A stretch of 64,000 nucleotides of DNA, from the NCBI GenBank assembly GCA_902537425.1, contig CACBBD010000003.1, positions 1-64,000 on the forward strand, written 5' to 3'. Under the pieces are notes generated by a model. The model was not told where the DNA came from and did no database searches. It saw nothing but the letters and a program-made list of their open reading frames with translations. Source of the stretch: an uncultured SAR86 cluster bacterium (GTDB lineage: Bacteria; Pseudomonadota; Gammaproteobacteria; Magnimaribacterales; Magnimaribacteraceae). The position numbers were made by a program, and so were the translations under genes. Shown here in pieces: positions 43,577 to 52,475 of the stretch (position 1 is its first letter; each line of letters begins with the position of its first letter).

Positions 43577-44943
43577 TCATATACAACCTTTTCAAGGATA
43601 ATACTTAAATCACTTACGCTTTGCCTATAACGATCCTCGTGTATACGCTCATTATTACCATGTATTCCTGAACTTTCATTTCCTTCGTAGATATAAGTAT
43701 TAAATCCATAGCTGGCTATGCCTATACCTCTGGAAAATCTACTATCTGTAAATCCTGTGCTTACAGATGGTGAGAGTTTTGAACCAGGGTAATTCGTACT
43801 TATAAAGTCCTCAATTGCTAGATAAAGCTCGGAGTTGGTAGGCGATGAGCCTGGAAAACCTAACATTAGAGGTTCAACCTCAACTCCAGTATCTTTTATA
43901 AGATCCTCTATCTGTCCTATAAATTCTTCAGGTTTATTATCCGGCAATATTCTGCAATCTATTTCGGCCCACGCAGTTGGAGGAACAACATTTATTTTTA
44001 CACCCCCATTCATTCTTGTAAGCGAACAAGTATTTCTAGTAAGTGCATGAGAAGAAGGTGAAAATTCTTGCAGCTCCTTCATAAAGATTGGATCTTGGAT
44101 CATATTCTTAATATCTTTATATTTACTTTTAAAAGGTTCTTCTAAGCCTTCAGACCTATCTGAAAATACTCTATCAACTTCAGGTATGATTCTAGGATCA
44201 AAAGGACTATTCCATATAATATTCAAAGCCTCGACTATTCTTGAAACTGAACTTGTTGTCCTTGGTGAAGAGCCGTGACCAGGCTGGTCAACTGAATTAA
44301 GTCTCAGCCAGACAGGAATCTTCTGAGTTACCTCGATGCTAAATCCAATCCCGTCTTTAGATCTAAAACCACTACCGCCTTCATTCAATAATAATTCAGC
44401 ACCTTCAAAAGCTTCTGGTCTATTCTCAACAAGCCATCCCATTCCATACTTTCCACCAGATTCTTCATCAGCTGCTGCTATATAAATTATATCCCTGTTG
44501 AGAGACTTGTTTGATCTGTGCAGTTTAAGAAAGTTGGCCAAGTGCGAGATGCCTAATCCCTTCATGTCTAAAGCGCCTCTACCCTGTATGTAACCATCTA
44601 CTATCTCACCAGATAGAGGATCAAAATCCCAATATTCTTCATTTGCTGGTACAACATCAGAATGATGTAAAAGGATAAGAGCTGGTTTATCACCTCCCTT
44701 TATTCGCGCCCAGATATTTCCTCTCGTAGGGGCACTTTCTGCAGAATCATATTCAATACCTTCTTCATCGAATATTTTTGCCAAGAAATCTACTGCTCTT
44801 GATTCATTACCCGGAGGGCTAATGGTATCTACTTTTAGGTATGCTTGAAGCAATTTAACCGCTTCATTTTCTAATTCTTCATCTGCAAGAGTTAAGGCAG
44901 AAAAGACATAAAGGGTAAGTATCGAAAAAATTATTTTTATCAT
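43573..44943 (-). CDS. Secreted M20-family metallopeptidase
   Basis: The 456-residue protein has a signal peptide (KIIFSILTLYVFSALTLA). The M20/ArgE fold shows LLHHSDVVPANEEYWDFDP, GRGALDMKGLG (zinc Asp), AAADEESGGKYGMGWL (catalytic Glu and zinc Glu) and a dimerisation domain. A late metal His lies in ESSGIHGNNERI. It cleaves dipeptides or N-acyl amino acids in the periplasm. It starts 1 base after the stop of the PIF1-like helicase gene. Confidence 0.88.
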   Translation of the reverse strand: MIKIIFSILTLYVFSALTLADEELENEAVKLLQAYLKVDTISPPGNESRAVDFLAKIFDEEGIEYDSAESAPTRGNIWARIKGGDKPALILLHHSDVVPANEEYWDFDPLSGEIVDGYIQGRGALDMKGLGISHLANFLKLHRSNKSLNRDIIYIAAADEESGGKYGMGWLVENRPEAFEGAELLLNEGGSGFRSKDGIGFSIEVTQKIPVWLRLNSVDQPGHGSSPRTTSSVSRIVEALNIIWNSPFDPRIIPEVDRVFSDRSEGLEEPFKSKYKDIKNMIQDPIFMKELQEFSPSSHALTRNTCSLTRMNGGVKINVVPPTAWAEIDCRILPDNKPEEFIGQIEDLIKDTGVEVEPLMLGFPGSSPTNSELYLAIEDFISTNYPGSKLSPSVSTGFTDSRFSRGIGIASYGFNTYIYEGNESSGIHGNNERIHEDRYRQSVSDLSIILEKVVYD

Positions 44944-44944
44944 A

Positions 44945-46228
44945 CTAGTTACTTATAAATTTTTGATGAAAATCAATAATATCAGGATCCACTAGCGCAT
45001 CGGAAACTTTTAGCTCTCGTTGCAGATGCAAAGAACTTAGATTCTTACAGCGACTCAGGGCAACATAGGCTTGTCCCGTTGCAAAGGCTCCAGCACCTAA
45101 ATCTACAGAACAGTTTTCAAGGGTTAAGCCCTGAGACTTATGAATAGTAACTGCCCATCCTAATTTGATAGGAAATTGTTTAAATGATGAGATGACTTCC
45201 TCTAAAACCTCATCAGAATCCTCATCGTAAGTAAATCTAACTTTGTTCCAAGCTTCACGTTCTACTTTGTGTGTTTTTTTATTTATTTTTACTTTGATAT
45301 ATTTTTTCTTCTTATCCAGGCACTCAGATATTGTCCCAAGGGTTCCATTTACCCATCGGCCTTCAGGATCGTTTTTTATGAACATTACATTTGCACCAAC
45401 TTTTATCTTGAGCTCTCTTGGGGCAGGTAAATCATTTTCATTTAGCTCTCCAGTTTCTTTAGATTTTATAATTTCCTCTTCTCCTTCAATATGACCTAAT
45501 TTATATTCATTTAATTCTTCTGCTCTTTTTTTTCTCGAGGTGAGTGTCATGAAAAATTCTGACTCGAGCGTTGGATCAAAACAATTTGAATTAATTTGAT
45601 CGATAGTTACATCTAGATCTTTTCCAATTCGGATATTATTTAAAAGTTCACAAAACCTTTGATCTTCTTCCTGTCTAAAAGATTCCGTAAGTTCAAAATA
45701 ACTTATTTTTTTCATGTCTTTATATGAATGCGCATCAAAGAAATAAATAGAATTATACTTCTCATAAATTATCCTCTCTTCACTCTCTTTAATTATGGGT
45801 GGTAGTTGAAATAGGTCACCGCAAGCCAGCACATGAATGCCACCAAACGGCTCTTCAGAGTTTCTATGTATCTGAAGAGATTGAGATATCGCATCAAGCA
45901 TTGGTGCTCGAACCATAGAAACTTCATCAATTATCAATAATTCTAAATTCCTGAGTAGTTTCCCAAATCTAGGATCTTTAGATTTTGTAATCAAAGGAAT
46001 AGTCTCAAAACCAATCCTAAAGGCGGAATTAATTGTTGTACCACCTATGTTTAAAGCAGCAATCCCAGTAGGAGCTACAACCATTTTTTTTAATGACAAT
46101 TGATTTTTTACTCTTTCAAGAAGAGTTGTTTTTCCAGTTCCAGCGGCACCTGTTAAAAAAATAAATTGTTGTTCAGAGTCATCTGAAAGCAAATCTATTA
46201 TTTCATCCTGAACTTTATCAAATGACAT
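44945..46228 (-). CDS. PIF1-like DNA helicase
   Basis: This 427-residue AAA protein has Walker A GAAGTGKTT (27-35), Walker B LLIIDEVSM (D101, E102), ACGDLFQLPPI (motif III) and the C-terminal SF1B block AVTIHKSQGLTLENCSVDLG...AYVALSRCKNLSSLHL. That is the PIF1/RecD2-like 5'-to-3' helicase arrangement. It may unwind DNA at stalled forks. It lies 7 bases downstream of rmuC, which encodes another DNA-recombination protein, so the two may act together. Confidence 0.88.
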   Translation of the reverse strand: MSFDKVQDEIIDLLSDDSEQQFIFLTGAAGTGKTTLLERVKNQLSLKKMVVAPTGIAALNIGGTTINSAFRIGFETIPLITKSKDPRFGKLLRNLELLIIDEVSMVRAPMLDAISQSLQIHRNSEEPFGGIHVLACGDLFQLPPIIKESEERIIYEKYNSIYFFDAHSYKDMKKISYFELTESFRQEEDQRFCELLNNIRIGKDLDVTIDQINSNCFDPTLESEFFMTLTSRKKRAEELNEYKLGHIEGEEEIIKSKETGELNENDLPAPRELKIKVGANVMFIKNDPEGRWVNGTLGTISECLDKKKKYIKVKINKKTHKVEREAWNKVRFTYDEDSDEVLEEVISSFKQFPIKLGWAVTIHKSQGLTLENCSVDLGAGAFATGQAYVALSRCKNLSSLHLQRELKVSDALVDPDIIDFHQKFISN

Positions 46229-46235
46229 ATTGACC

Positions 46236-47120
46236 CTATGAATCTAATTTATCCATACTGTCGATTGCCCTTTCCATTTGCCTTTCACGTGTTGAATATT
46301 CATTTACAGATTTCTGCAACGCATCGACTTTCTTCATAAGATCTTCGGTAGAACCGCTAAACTTTTCAAATTCTTTTTTCAGTTTTCCAAACTCATTCAT
46401 GATTTCTCCAGCTCTCTCATTAAGGGCTAAGGTTCTAAAACCCATATGCACGCTTATAAGATAAGCCGCAAGAGAATTAGGTCCCATTACAAGGACTCTG
46501 TAATCTCGAAAAATTATCTCCCTTATATTATCCAAAGAATCTATTGTTTGCATTAGACTCTCGCTGGGAATATACATAACACCAAGATCAACAGTAATAC
46601 CCGATTGAACATACTTTTCTTTTATATCTGAAGCATCTTTAAGTACATGTCTTCGAATATCATCTCTGGTTTTTTTAACTTGTTTCTCATCACCTGAATC
46701 GCTAGCATTGAGAAAGTTATCAAATAGAGCTGAGGGGAATTTGGCGTCTATAGGGAGAACAAGGCCTTCAGGTAGCTTTATGATAAATTCAACGCGTTTT
46801 CCACTTCCAGGAATGACCTCAGCATTACTCTCATACTGATTAGAATGGAAAATATCTTTGATGATTGATTCTAAAGACCATTCTCCAAATTTTCCCGCTA
46901 AGGTTCCTCCAGATAAATAACGATTTAATTTACTAAGTGGTTCATTGAAAGACTGAATATCTTTAGAGAGTTCACCAATCGTGGTTCTCTGGGTTTCTAT
47001 TGAGTGGTCTATTCCTTTGAGAAAGTCATCAGACTGATTAGTGTCATTACTATTTTTAAAAGTGTTAAAAAAGATTAAACCAATTACGATTATTAATAAA
47101 ATGACAATTAAGATATCCAT
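46236..47120 (-). CDS. rmuC: RmuC-family DNA recombination protein (short form)
   Basis: The 294-residue protein has an N-terminal membrane anchor (ILIVILLIIVIGLIFFNTF), a coiled-coil, then the RmuC core: GEWSLESIIKDIF, VLPIDAKFPSALFDNFL, VDLGVMYIPSESLMQTIDS and VMGPNSLAAYLISVHMGFRTLAL. E. coli RmuC is about 475 residues; this is a shortened version, missing part of the coiled-coil. RmuC limits DNA inversions and shares PD-(D/E)XK-like features. It precedes the PIF1-like helicase in an operon. Confidence 0.9.
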   Translation of the reverse strand: MDILIVILLIIVIGLIFFNTFKNSNDTNQSDDFLKGIDHSIETQRTTIGELSKDIQSFNEPLSKLNRYLSGGTLAGKFGEWSLESIIKDIFHSNQYESNAEVIPGSGKRVEFIIKLPEGLVLPIDAKFPSALFDNFLNASDSGDEKQVKKTRDDIRRHVLKDASDIKEKYVQSGITVDLGVMYIPSESLMQTIDSLDNIREIIFRDYRVLVMGPNSLAAYLISVHMGFRTLALNERAGEIMNEFGKLKKEFEKFSGSTEDLMKKVDALQKSVNEYSTRERQMERAIDSMDKLDS

Positions 47121-47209
47121 GCATATACAGCCTAAAAGTTACTATCTAAAAAATCAATTAGCTCAACAGTTCTCAATAGACCAGAATAAAAATTTTTTTG
47201 AATCTAATA

Positions 47210-48646
47210 TCATAATTTTACATTCCCGGTTTCATAGCCAAGGTCTTGAAGGTTGTCTTCATGGATAGATTTATTAATTCTATATTTTGAAATAAAGAAC
47301 AAAGAAATAGGAGCGATAACAAAGAGTAAAGAAGTTGAAAAGATTGCAAGAGAGGTTACTGCTTCTCTCTTCTCTTCAATAGAGGTCTCCTCTCCAAAGC
47401 CAGCCAATGAAAGGAGTACTCCTGATAGTAAAATACCGACTCCTCCAAGAATTTTACCTGACAGACCATTAACAGAAATGATTAATCCCTCGGATCTAGC
47501 ATGAGTATTTTTTTGATGATCCTCTACTACATCTGAAAACATAGAACTAAAAACAATACCATTTATTACCCGTACACCTGCCATGAAGGCTGAATGCGTG
47601 GCATACAAATAAAAAAGTAAACCAAGCAGTGGTAAGGCAAGTCCTGCTTCTGGAAGTATATTGGTTCCAAATTCAATATCGATTATTCTTAAGATGGTCA
47701 AGGAAGGTCCTATTGTTATCATGATACAAGTAAGCACAAGGACCGTTCTCTTCTTGTCCTTATTTTTTAGGAGTTTGTTTGCGCTTAATGCCGCTATGAA
47801 TGCCCCAGGAATAGTCAAAGCTAAAATCAAAGTAAACACGTCCGGCTTCCACAACCAAAAGAAATTAATCATATAAATACTAAAGACACTTGATAAAGAT
47901 CCTACTATTCCAAATAAAGATGTACCGATAATTAAATTACGCCAAGAATCATTTTTCCAAAGAGAAATGAGTCCTTTTATAACTCCTATATTTCTTGTTT
48001 CGTCATTTAATGTAGTCTTTTCAAACTGAGATTCGATATTTCGTAATCTAAAGACTGAATATAGGCTTGTTACCAAAAAAAGAGTAATGACGATCAAAGA
48101 TACGGCTTTGTAACCATTCTCTTGATTCCAATTGTCTCCAAATATAGTAGCAATGGAGGAGTAAAATATGACAGTACCTAAAATGCCAAAGTTATTATCT
48201 CTGGCATGAAGTAAATTTCTTTGCTCATAGCCCTTTATCATTTCTATTCCTAAAGATGCTCTTGGAATAAAAAACATAGTACTGCTAATCCTAGTTATGA
48301 TTATGAATAGTAAAAGTTGAGAAAACAAAGCAAATTGACTACTTCCAAGCCGGACATTAAAGAGAAGGAATATGCCCAGAGCGAAACCAAATAACCCAAA
48401 TGCCATATAAGGAATTCTTCTACCAAAACGAGTAGCACTCCTATCAGATATTCCTCCAATCATGGGGTCTGTAAAAGCATCTACAAATAATGATAGAGCT
48501 ATCCCTAAGCCACATAAAAAAGGATCTAAACCTAAAACTTGATTATAAAAATAAAGCAGAAACATTGATAAGAAGGCCTCTGAAGCTGCACCGCCTGCAG
48601 AACTCACAGCAAATGTATTTAGGTACTTCTTTTGAAGGTCTCGCAA
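47210..48646 (-). CDS. GPH/MelB-type sugar:cation symporter-like MFS protein
   Basis: This 478-residue protein starts at TTG, the only suitable start. It shows 12 hydrophobic segments, with the GPH motif FVDAFTDPMIGGISDRSATRFGRRIPYM after helix 2, where Asp residues bind the coupling cation in MelB. The C-terminal domain contains GVRVINGIVFSSMFSDVVEDHQKNTHARSEGLI. It probably imports a glycoside or related solute with Na+ or H+. The tRNA-Gly gene lies 50 bases upstream. Confidence 0.82.
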   Translation of the reverse strand: MRDLQKKYLNTFAVSSAGGAASEAFLSMFLLYFYNQVLGLDPFLCGLGIALSLFVDAFTDPMIGGISDRSATRFGRRIPYMAFGLFGFALGIFLLFNVRLGSSQFALFSQLLLFIIITRISSTMFFIPRASLGIEMIKGYEQRNLLHARDNNFGILGTVIFYSSIATIFGDNWNQENGYKAVSLIVITLFLVTSLYSVFRLRNIESQFEKTTLNDETRNIGVIKGLISLWKNDSWRNLIIGTSLFGIVGSLSSVFSIYMINFFWLWKPDVFTLILALTIPGAFIAALSANKLLKNKDKKRTVLVLTCIMITIGPSLTILRIIDIEFGTNILPEAGLALPLLGLLFYLYATHSAFMAGVRVINGIVFSSMFSDVVEDHQKNTHARSEGLIISVNGLSGKILGGVGILLSGVLLSLAGFGEETSIEEKREAVTSLAIFSTSLLFVIAPISLFFISKYRINKSIHEDNLQDLGYETGNVKL

Positions 48647-48695
48647 TTTATTAAGCGTATATGCTTTTTAGATAATTTATAAAAACTAAAAATAA

Positions 48696-48769
48696 TGGAG
48701 CGAGATACGAGAATTGAACTCGTCTCTCAACCTTGGCAAGGTTGCGTAATACCACTATACCAATCTCGC
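48696..48769 (-). tRNA. tRNA-Gly(GCC)
   Basis: The minus strand folds into a cloverleaf with a 7-bp acceptor (GCGAGAT / ATCTCGC), anticodon arm CCTTGCCAAGG with anticodon GCC, T-arm GAGTTCAATTCTC, discriminator T and an encoded CCA. Seventy-four bases. No integrase or flanking direct repeat is seen. Confidence 0.97.
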
Positions 48770-48845
48770 TTGACGAATCTCTATTTAACAGGAAGTGAAG
48801 TATACACGAAAGATTTTTTGATTTTCTAGGTTCTTTTAAAAGACA

Positions 48846-49361
48846 TTAATCAGATTTATAAACTTCCTTTATTCCTAATCTCGCTTTGACCTCTTCCGCT
48901 TTTTCATTTGCATTCATAAACTCATGTATTAAGTGATCAAGGGTCTCTTCATTTTTCTTATAATCTTGACGGAAGGCAAGCCCTAAACCTCCAAATAAAA
49001 ATGTCAAAAAGCCTAGCCCATAAGTAAATTCGTTTTGAGCATTATTCAATAAAACCAAGATAAAAAATAATAATAGGATAGTGAATAAAATAGGTATAAC
49101 GATGATATTTTTTTTGCTATTGCCCTGGACTCTATTAACTTCATAAAATCTGTCATTCACAGATTTTAAATTTATTATGGATTCGATATCCTCTCTGACT
49201 TGATCGGAAGAGTACCCTCCCACATTGTTCATATGATCTAAAATAGATTTTATTATTTGATTATATTCAGTTGAGTCTAAAGATTGCGTTAAGGGATTAA
49301 TGCCCTTTTTTTCAAGCTGTTTTATTAGAGAATTTCTCTGTTTTTTATCTCTTTTATTCAT
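48846..49361 (-). CDS. Unknown two-span membrane protein
   Basis: The 171-residue protein has a charged N-terminal region (KRDKKQRNSLIKQLEKKG), two central hydrophobic helices (about residues 86-105 and 112-128) and a helical acidic tail (HLIHEFMNANEKAEEVKARLG) that may form a coiled-coil. I recognise no family. Its ATG overlaps the stop of the MatB-like ligase gene (ATGA), so the two are translationally coupled. Confidence 0.7.
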   Translation of the reverse strand: MNKRDKKQRNSLIKQLEKKGINPLTQSLDSTEYNQIIKSILDHMNNVGGYSSDQVREDIESIINLKSVNDRFYEVNRVQGNSKKNIIVIPILFTILLLFFILVLLNNAQNEFTYGLGFLTFLFGGLGLAFRQDYKKNEETLDHLIHEFMNANEKAEEVKARLGIKEVYKSD

Positions 49362-50863
49362 GTCTTTCCCTGATTATATTTATCTCTTAAAAAATTTTTT
49401 TGAACTTTTCCCATGGCATTTCTTGGCAGTTCGTTGCTAAAGAAAATTTGTTTTGGGACCTTGTATCCTGCCATCTGTAGTTTCATATCACTAATGATAT
49501 TTTCTTCTATCACTTTTGAGTTTTCATCCTTAACAATCACTGCAACGACACGCTCACCAAAATCAGCATCTTCTAGACCGATAACTGCAGACTCATAAAC
49601 TCCTTCTATCTTATCAATAAATGATTCAATCTCTTTGGGATAAACATTCAATCCTCCGCTAATAATCATATCTTTATTTCTTCCAACAATAATTAAATAC
49701 CCATCTTCATCAAAATAACCTTGATCTCCAGTATTGAAATAATTATCTAAACTAAAATCTTCCTTAGATTTTTGAGCAAGTTTCCAATAACCTTTAAATA
49801 CATTTGGCCCTTTTACTTGAATATTTCCAATTTCGTCCGCTCCAACTGGTTCACTGTCATTATTAATTATTCTAACCTGCTGCCCTTTAAGAGGTAATCC
49901 AACAGTTCCAGATTTTCTTTTACCGCTTATAGGATTAGAGCTAATAATGTTTGTTTCAGTCATTCCATATCTTTCAAGAATTTTATGGCCAGTTATAGAG
50001 TAAAAGTCCATAAATGTTTCTTCTAAAAGTGGAGCAGAACCTGAAATAAAGATCCTCAAATTTTGGGTTACTTTTGAAGTAAGACCTTTATTATTAATTA
50101 ATCTAGTATAGTAAGTTGGAACACCCATCATTACCGTGCACTTAGGCAATTGATTTAAAACCTCATTCACTTCAAAGTTATCTAACCATAACATCTTAGA
50201 ACCTGATAGAAATACACAACCAAGAGCAACAAACAAACCATGTACATGATAAATGGGAAGAGCATGAAGTAAGCAATCATTTGCTGTAAATTCCCAAGCT
50301 TCTTTCAGCGACATGGCATTTGTACCTATATTTCCGTGAGTCAACATAATGCCTTTAGGCCTTCCAGTTGTTCCAGAAGAATAAAGTAAAGCAGCTGTAT
50401 CCTCTTCCGAACAATCTACAACTTCGTGAATGCCTGCTAATTTTATCGCTTGTATAGAATCTTTATGTTGAATTTGAATAGTAAAAATGTGACTAGGTGG
50501 ATGCTTTAGATTGAGAGAATCAATTTTTTCATAGACCTCTTTTTCGCAAATGAATAAAGCGGGATCAGCGTCCTCTAATAGGAAGGAAAGCTCATGATCT
50601 TTGTAGGCAGTGTTAAGGGGATGGAAGATTATGTTAGAACGCAAACATGCAAGATATATATATAGAACCTCAGGTGATTTATTAACTTGTACTGATACTC
50701 TATCGCCAGGTTTTAAACCTAAATTTGAAAATCCGTTTGCATATTGGGAAGACTGATCTTCTAACTCTTTATAAGAAATAATTGAACCGTCCTTGAGCTC
50801 TATACAAGGTGTGCTCAAATCTTTCGGAAAGCCTTCTCTATATCTTAAGTAGAGATTCTCCAT
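49358..50863 (-). CDS. Malonyl-CoA synthetase-like acyl-CoA ligase
   Basis: This 501-residue ANL-family ligase has AALLYSSGTTGRPKGIMLTHGN (P-loop) and GRNKDMIISGGLNVYPKEIE (A8 region). Several stretches match the MatB malonyl-CoA synthetase subgroup closely: VQVNKSPEVLYIYLACLRSN followed by HPLNTAYKDHELSFLL, VMMGVPTYYTRLI, and RYGMTETNIISSNPISGKRKSGTVGLPL. It would form malonyl-CoA from malonate, CoA and ATP. The malonate carrier MadLM lies 12 kb away on the same strand. It is downstream of the SDR gene by 8 bases. Confidence 0.8.
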   Translation of the reverse strand: MENLYLRYREGFPKDLSTPCIELKDGSIISYKELEDQSSQYANGFSNLGLKPGDRVSVQVNKSPEVLYIYLACLRSNIIFHPLNTAYKDHELSFLLEDADPALFICEKEVYEKIDSLNLKHPPSHIFTIQIQHKDSIQAIKLAGIHEVVDCSEEDTAALLYSSGTTGRPKGIMLTHGNIGTNAMSLKEAWEFTANDCLLHALPIYHVHGLFVALGCVFLSGSKMLWLDNFEVNEVLNQLPKCTVMMGVPTYYTRLINNKGLTSKVTQNLRIFISGSAPLLEETFMDFYSITGHKILERYGMTETNIISSNPISGKRKSGTVGLPLKGQQVRIINNDSEPVGADEIGNIQVKGPNVFKGYWKLAQKSKEDFSLDNYFNTGDQGYFDEDGYLIIVGRNKDMIISGGLNVYPKEIESFIDKIEGVYESAVIGLEDADFGERVVAVIVKDENSKVIEENIISDMKLQMAGYKVPKQIFFSNELPRNAMGKVQKNFLRDKYNQGKT

Positions 50864-50871
50864 GGAAATTT

Positions 50872-51651
50872 TTAACGCGCAGTCTGTCCATCATCAATTT
50901 TTATGCAAGTTCCCGTAACGCACTCAGATGATGGAGATACTAAGAACAATAATGTAGAGTCCATTTGCTCAGGAACACATATCCTTTTTCTGGGGAGACC
51001 CTTACTGACATCTCCTATTCTTTCCAACATTTTATCAGCCATCTCTGAATGAAATATTCCTGGAGCTATGGCGTTAACATTTATATGGTGTTTAGCCCAC
51101 TCAACAGCTAAAGATTCGGTCATTCTGACAATAGCCGACTTTGTAGTTGAATAAAGAACGGCTGCAGAATTAGGACCGGTATTAAAAGCCGCCATAGAGG
51201 AGATATTTACCATCCTGCCTGGTTTTTCACTTTTTATAAGTCTTCTTGCAACTTCATTTGATAAGAGATAAGGGCCCACTAAATTTGTATCTATGACTCC
51301 ATCAATCAAAGCTTCATCCTGTTTGATCGCCCATTGAGCATCAACCATACCGGCATTGTTTATAAGTGTATTAATCAAGCCAAGTTGATTCTCAACTATA
51401 TCTATACAGTTACGGATACTGTCACGATCCATTACATCCAAAGGAACTACAGCGCATTCTCCACCTGCATTTCTTATTTCTCTCTCTAGTGCTTCTAATT
51501 TCTCAACTCTTCTTGCAGCTAGAGCTACTTTTGCTCCACAGCCCGCTAAAACTTTAGAAAAACGATATCCTAAGCCTGAGGAAGCTCCAGTAACTAAAGC
51601 AACTTGACCGCTAAGATCTACAGAAAAGTTTGGTGTTGGAAATTTACTCAT
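50872..51651 (-). CDS. Short-chain dehydrogenase/reductase
   Basis: I use the ATG at 51651, with an AAGGGG site 8 bases upstream (259 residues); the longer frame from 51705 has no such site. SDR motifs are TGASSGLG (21-28), NNAG (INTLINNAGM), the catalytic Ser in NISSMAAF, YSTTKSA for Tyr and Lys, and APGIFHSEM. It oxidises or reduces a hydroxyl/keto group with NAD(P)H. It lies 8 bases upstream of the malonyl-CoA-synthetase-like gene and divergent from folE. Confidence 0.88.
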   Translation of the reverse strand: MSKFPTPNFSVDLSGQVALVTGASSGLGYRFSKVLAGCGAKVALAARRVEKLEALEREIRNAGGECAVVPLDVMDRDSIRNCIDIVENQLGLINTLINNAGMVDAQWAIKQDEALIDGVIDTNLVGPYLLSNEVARRLIKSEKPGRMVNISSMAAFNTGPNSAAVLYSTTKSAIVRMTESLAVEWAKHHINVNAIAPGIFHSEMADKMLERIGDVSKGLPRKRICVPEQMDSTLLFLVSPSSECVTGTCIKIDDGQTAR

Positions 51652-51715
51652 ATTTGTCCCCTTATTATTTCTATATAGAAAATTTATACGCACTAAATTA
51701 TGCAAAATCTCTACT

Positions 51716-51768
51716 TTTAGGTACTATGTTGACTATTCCCGCCCTACTAAACAACGAAAATACCTAAA
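51716..51768 (+). promoter_or_regulatory. Possible structured leader of folE
   Basis: TTTAGGTA (51716-51723) and TACCTAAA (51761-51768) are perfect 8-bp inverted repeats 37 bases apart, with nested GTTG (51728-51731) / CAAC (51752-51755). The outer 3' arm ends 2 bases before the folE ATG. If transcribed, it would form a stem-loop covering the translation start; no Shine-Dalgarno sequence is visible. It could be RNA or a paired DNA operator. Confidence 0.35.
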
Positions 51769-51770
51769 TT

Positions 51771-52388
51771 ATGAGTATACAAAATAAAATAGAGCAGGCA
51801 ACTACAGTTATAAAACCTAGCAGAGAAGAAGCTGAAGAAGCCGTCAGAACCCTGATATCTTGGACTGGAGATGATCCTGACAGAGAGGGTCTCATTGAAA
51901 CTCCAAAGAGAGTTGTAAAAGCATACGAAGAATTCTTTGAAGGCTATGATATGGATCCTGAAGAGGTATTGCAAAAAACTTTTGAGGAAGTTCAAGGTTA
52001 TGATGATGCGGTTATTGTTAGAAATATTAGAGTTGAGTCACACTGTGAACACCACATCGTTCCCATCATTGGCGTAGCTCATGTTGGTTACATACCAAAT
52101 AATCGTGTTGTTGGAATAAGTAAACTTGCGAGAGTTATTGAAATTTTTGGCAAACGTCTACAGACACAAGAAACAATGACAGCCCAGATAGCGGATACAA
52201 TCCAAAAAGTACTAGAACCGAAGGGTGTTGCAGTAGTTGTTGATGCAAGTCACCAATGTATGACCACTAGGGGTATTCATAAAACTGAATCTAGCACCAT
52301 TACTAGCAGAATGCTTGGTGCTTTTAGGGATAATCCCGAAACTAGGTCTGAATTTATGAATCTAATTAACAGTCCCAAGGACTTTTAA
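51771..52388 (+). CDS. folE: GTP cyclohydrolase I
   Basis: This 205-residue protein has the FolE signatures: [40 protein letters not shown] with zinc Cys92 and catalytic His94/His95, [20 protein letters not shown], and [11 protein letters not shown] with Cys163. It converts GTP to dihydroneopterin triphosphate, the first step of folate (and pterin) synthesis. It diverges from the SDR gene; an inverted repeat in its leader might regulate it. An AT-only palindrome follows. Confidence 0.95.
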   Translation: MSIQNKIEQATTVIKPSREEAEEAVRTLISWTGDDPDREGLIETPKRVVKAYEEFFEGYDMDPEEVLQKTFEEVQGYDDAVIVRNIRVESHCEHHIVPIIGVAHVGYIPNNRVVGISKLARVIEIFGKRLQTQETMTAQIADTIQKVLEPKGVAVVVDASHQCMTTRGIHKTESSTITSRMLGAFRDNPETRSEFMNLINSPKDF

Positions 52389-52390
52389 GA

Positions 52391-52416
52391 TTAAAAAAAT
52401 ATATATATTTTTTTAA
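52391..52416. repeat. Perfect AT-only palindrome
   Basis: A 26-bp perfect palindrome with arms TTAAAAAAATATA and TATATTTTTTTAA directly follows folE. The hairpin would be AT-only with a T run inside its 3' arm; it may act as a weak terminator of folE or as part of the next promoter. Confidence 0.5.
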
Positions 52417-52475
52417 CCATTTTTTTGGATGATTTCGATATAAATTTGCATTAAGATTTAGTCAAGGGGGATTTA

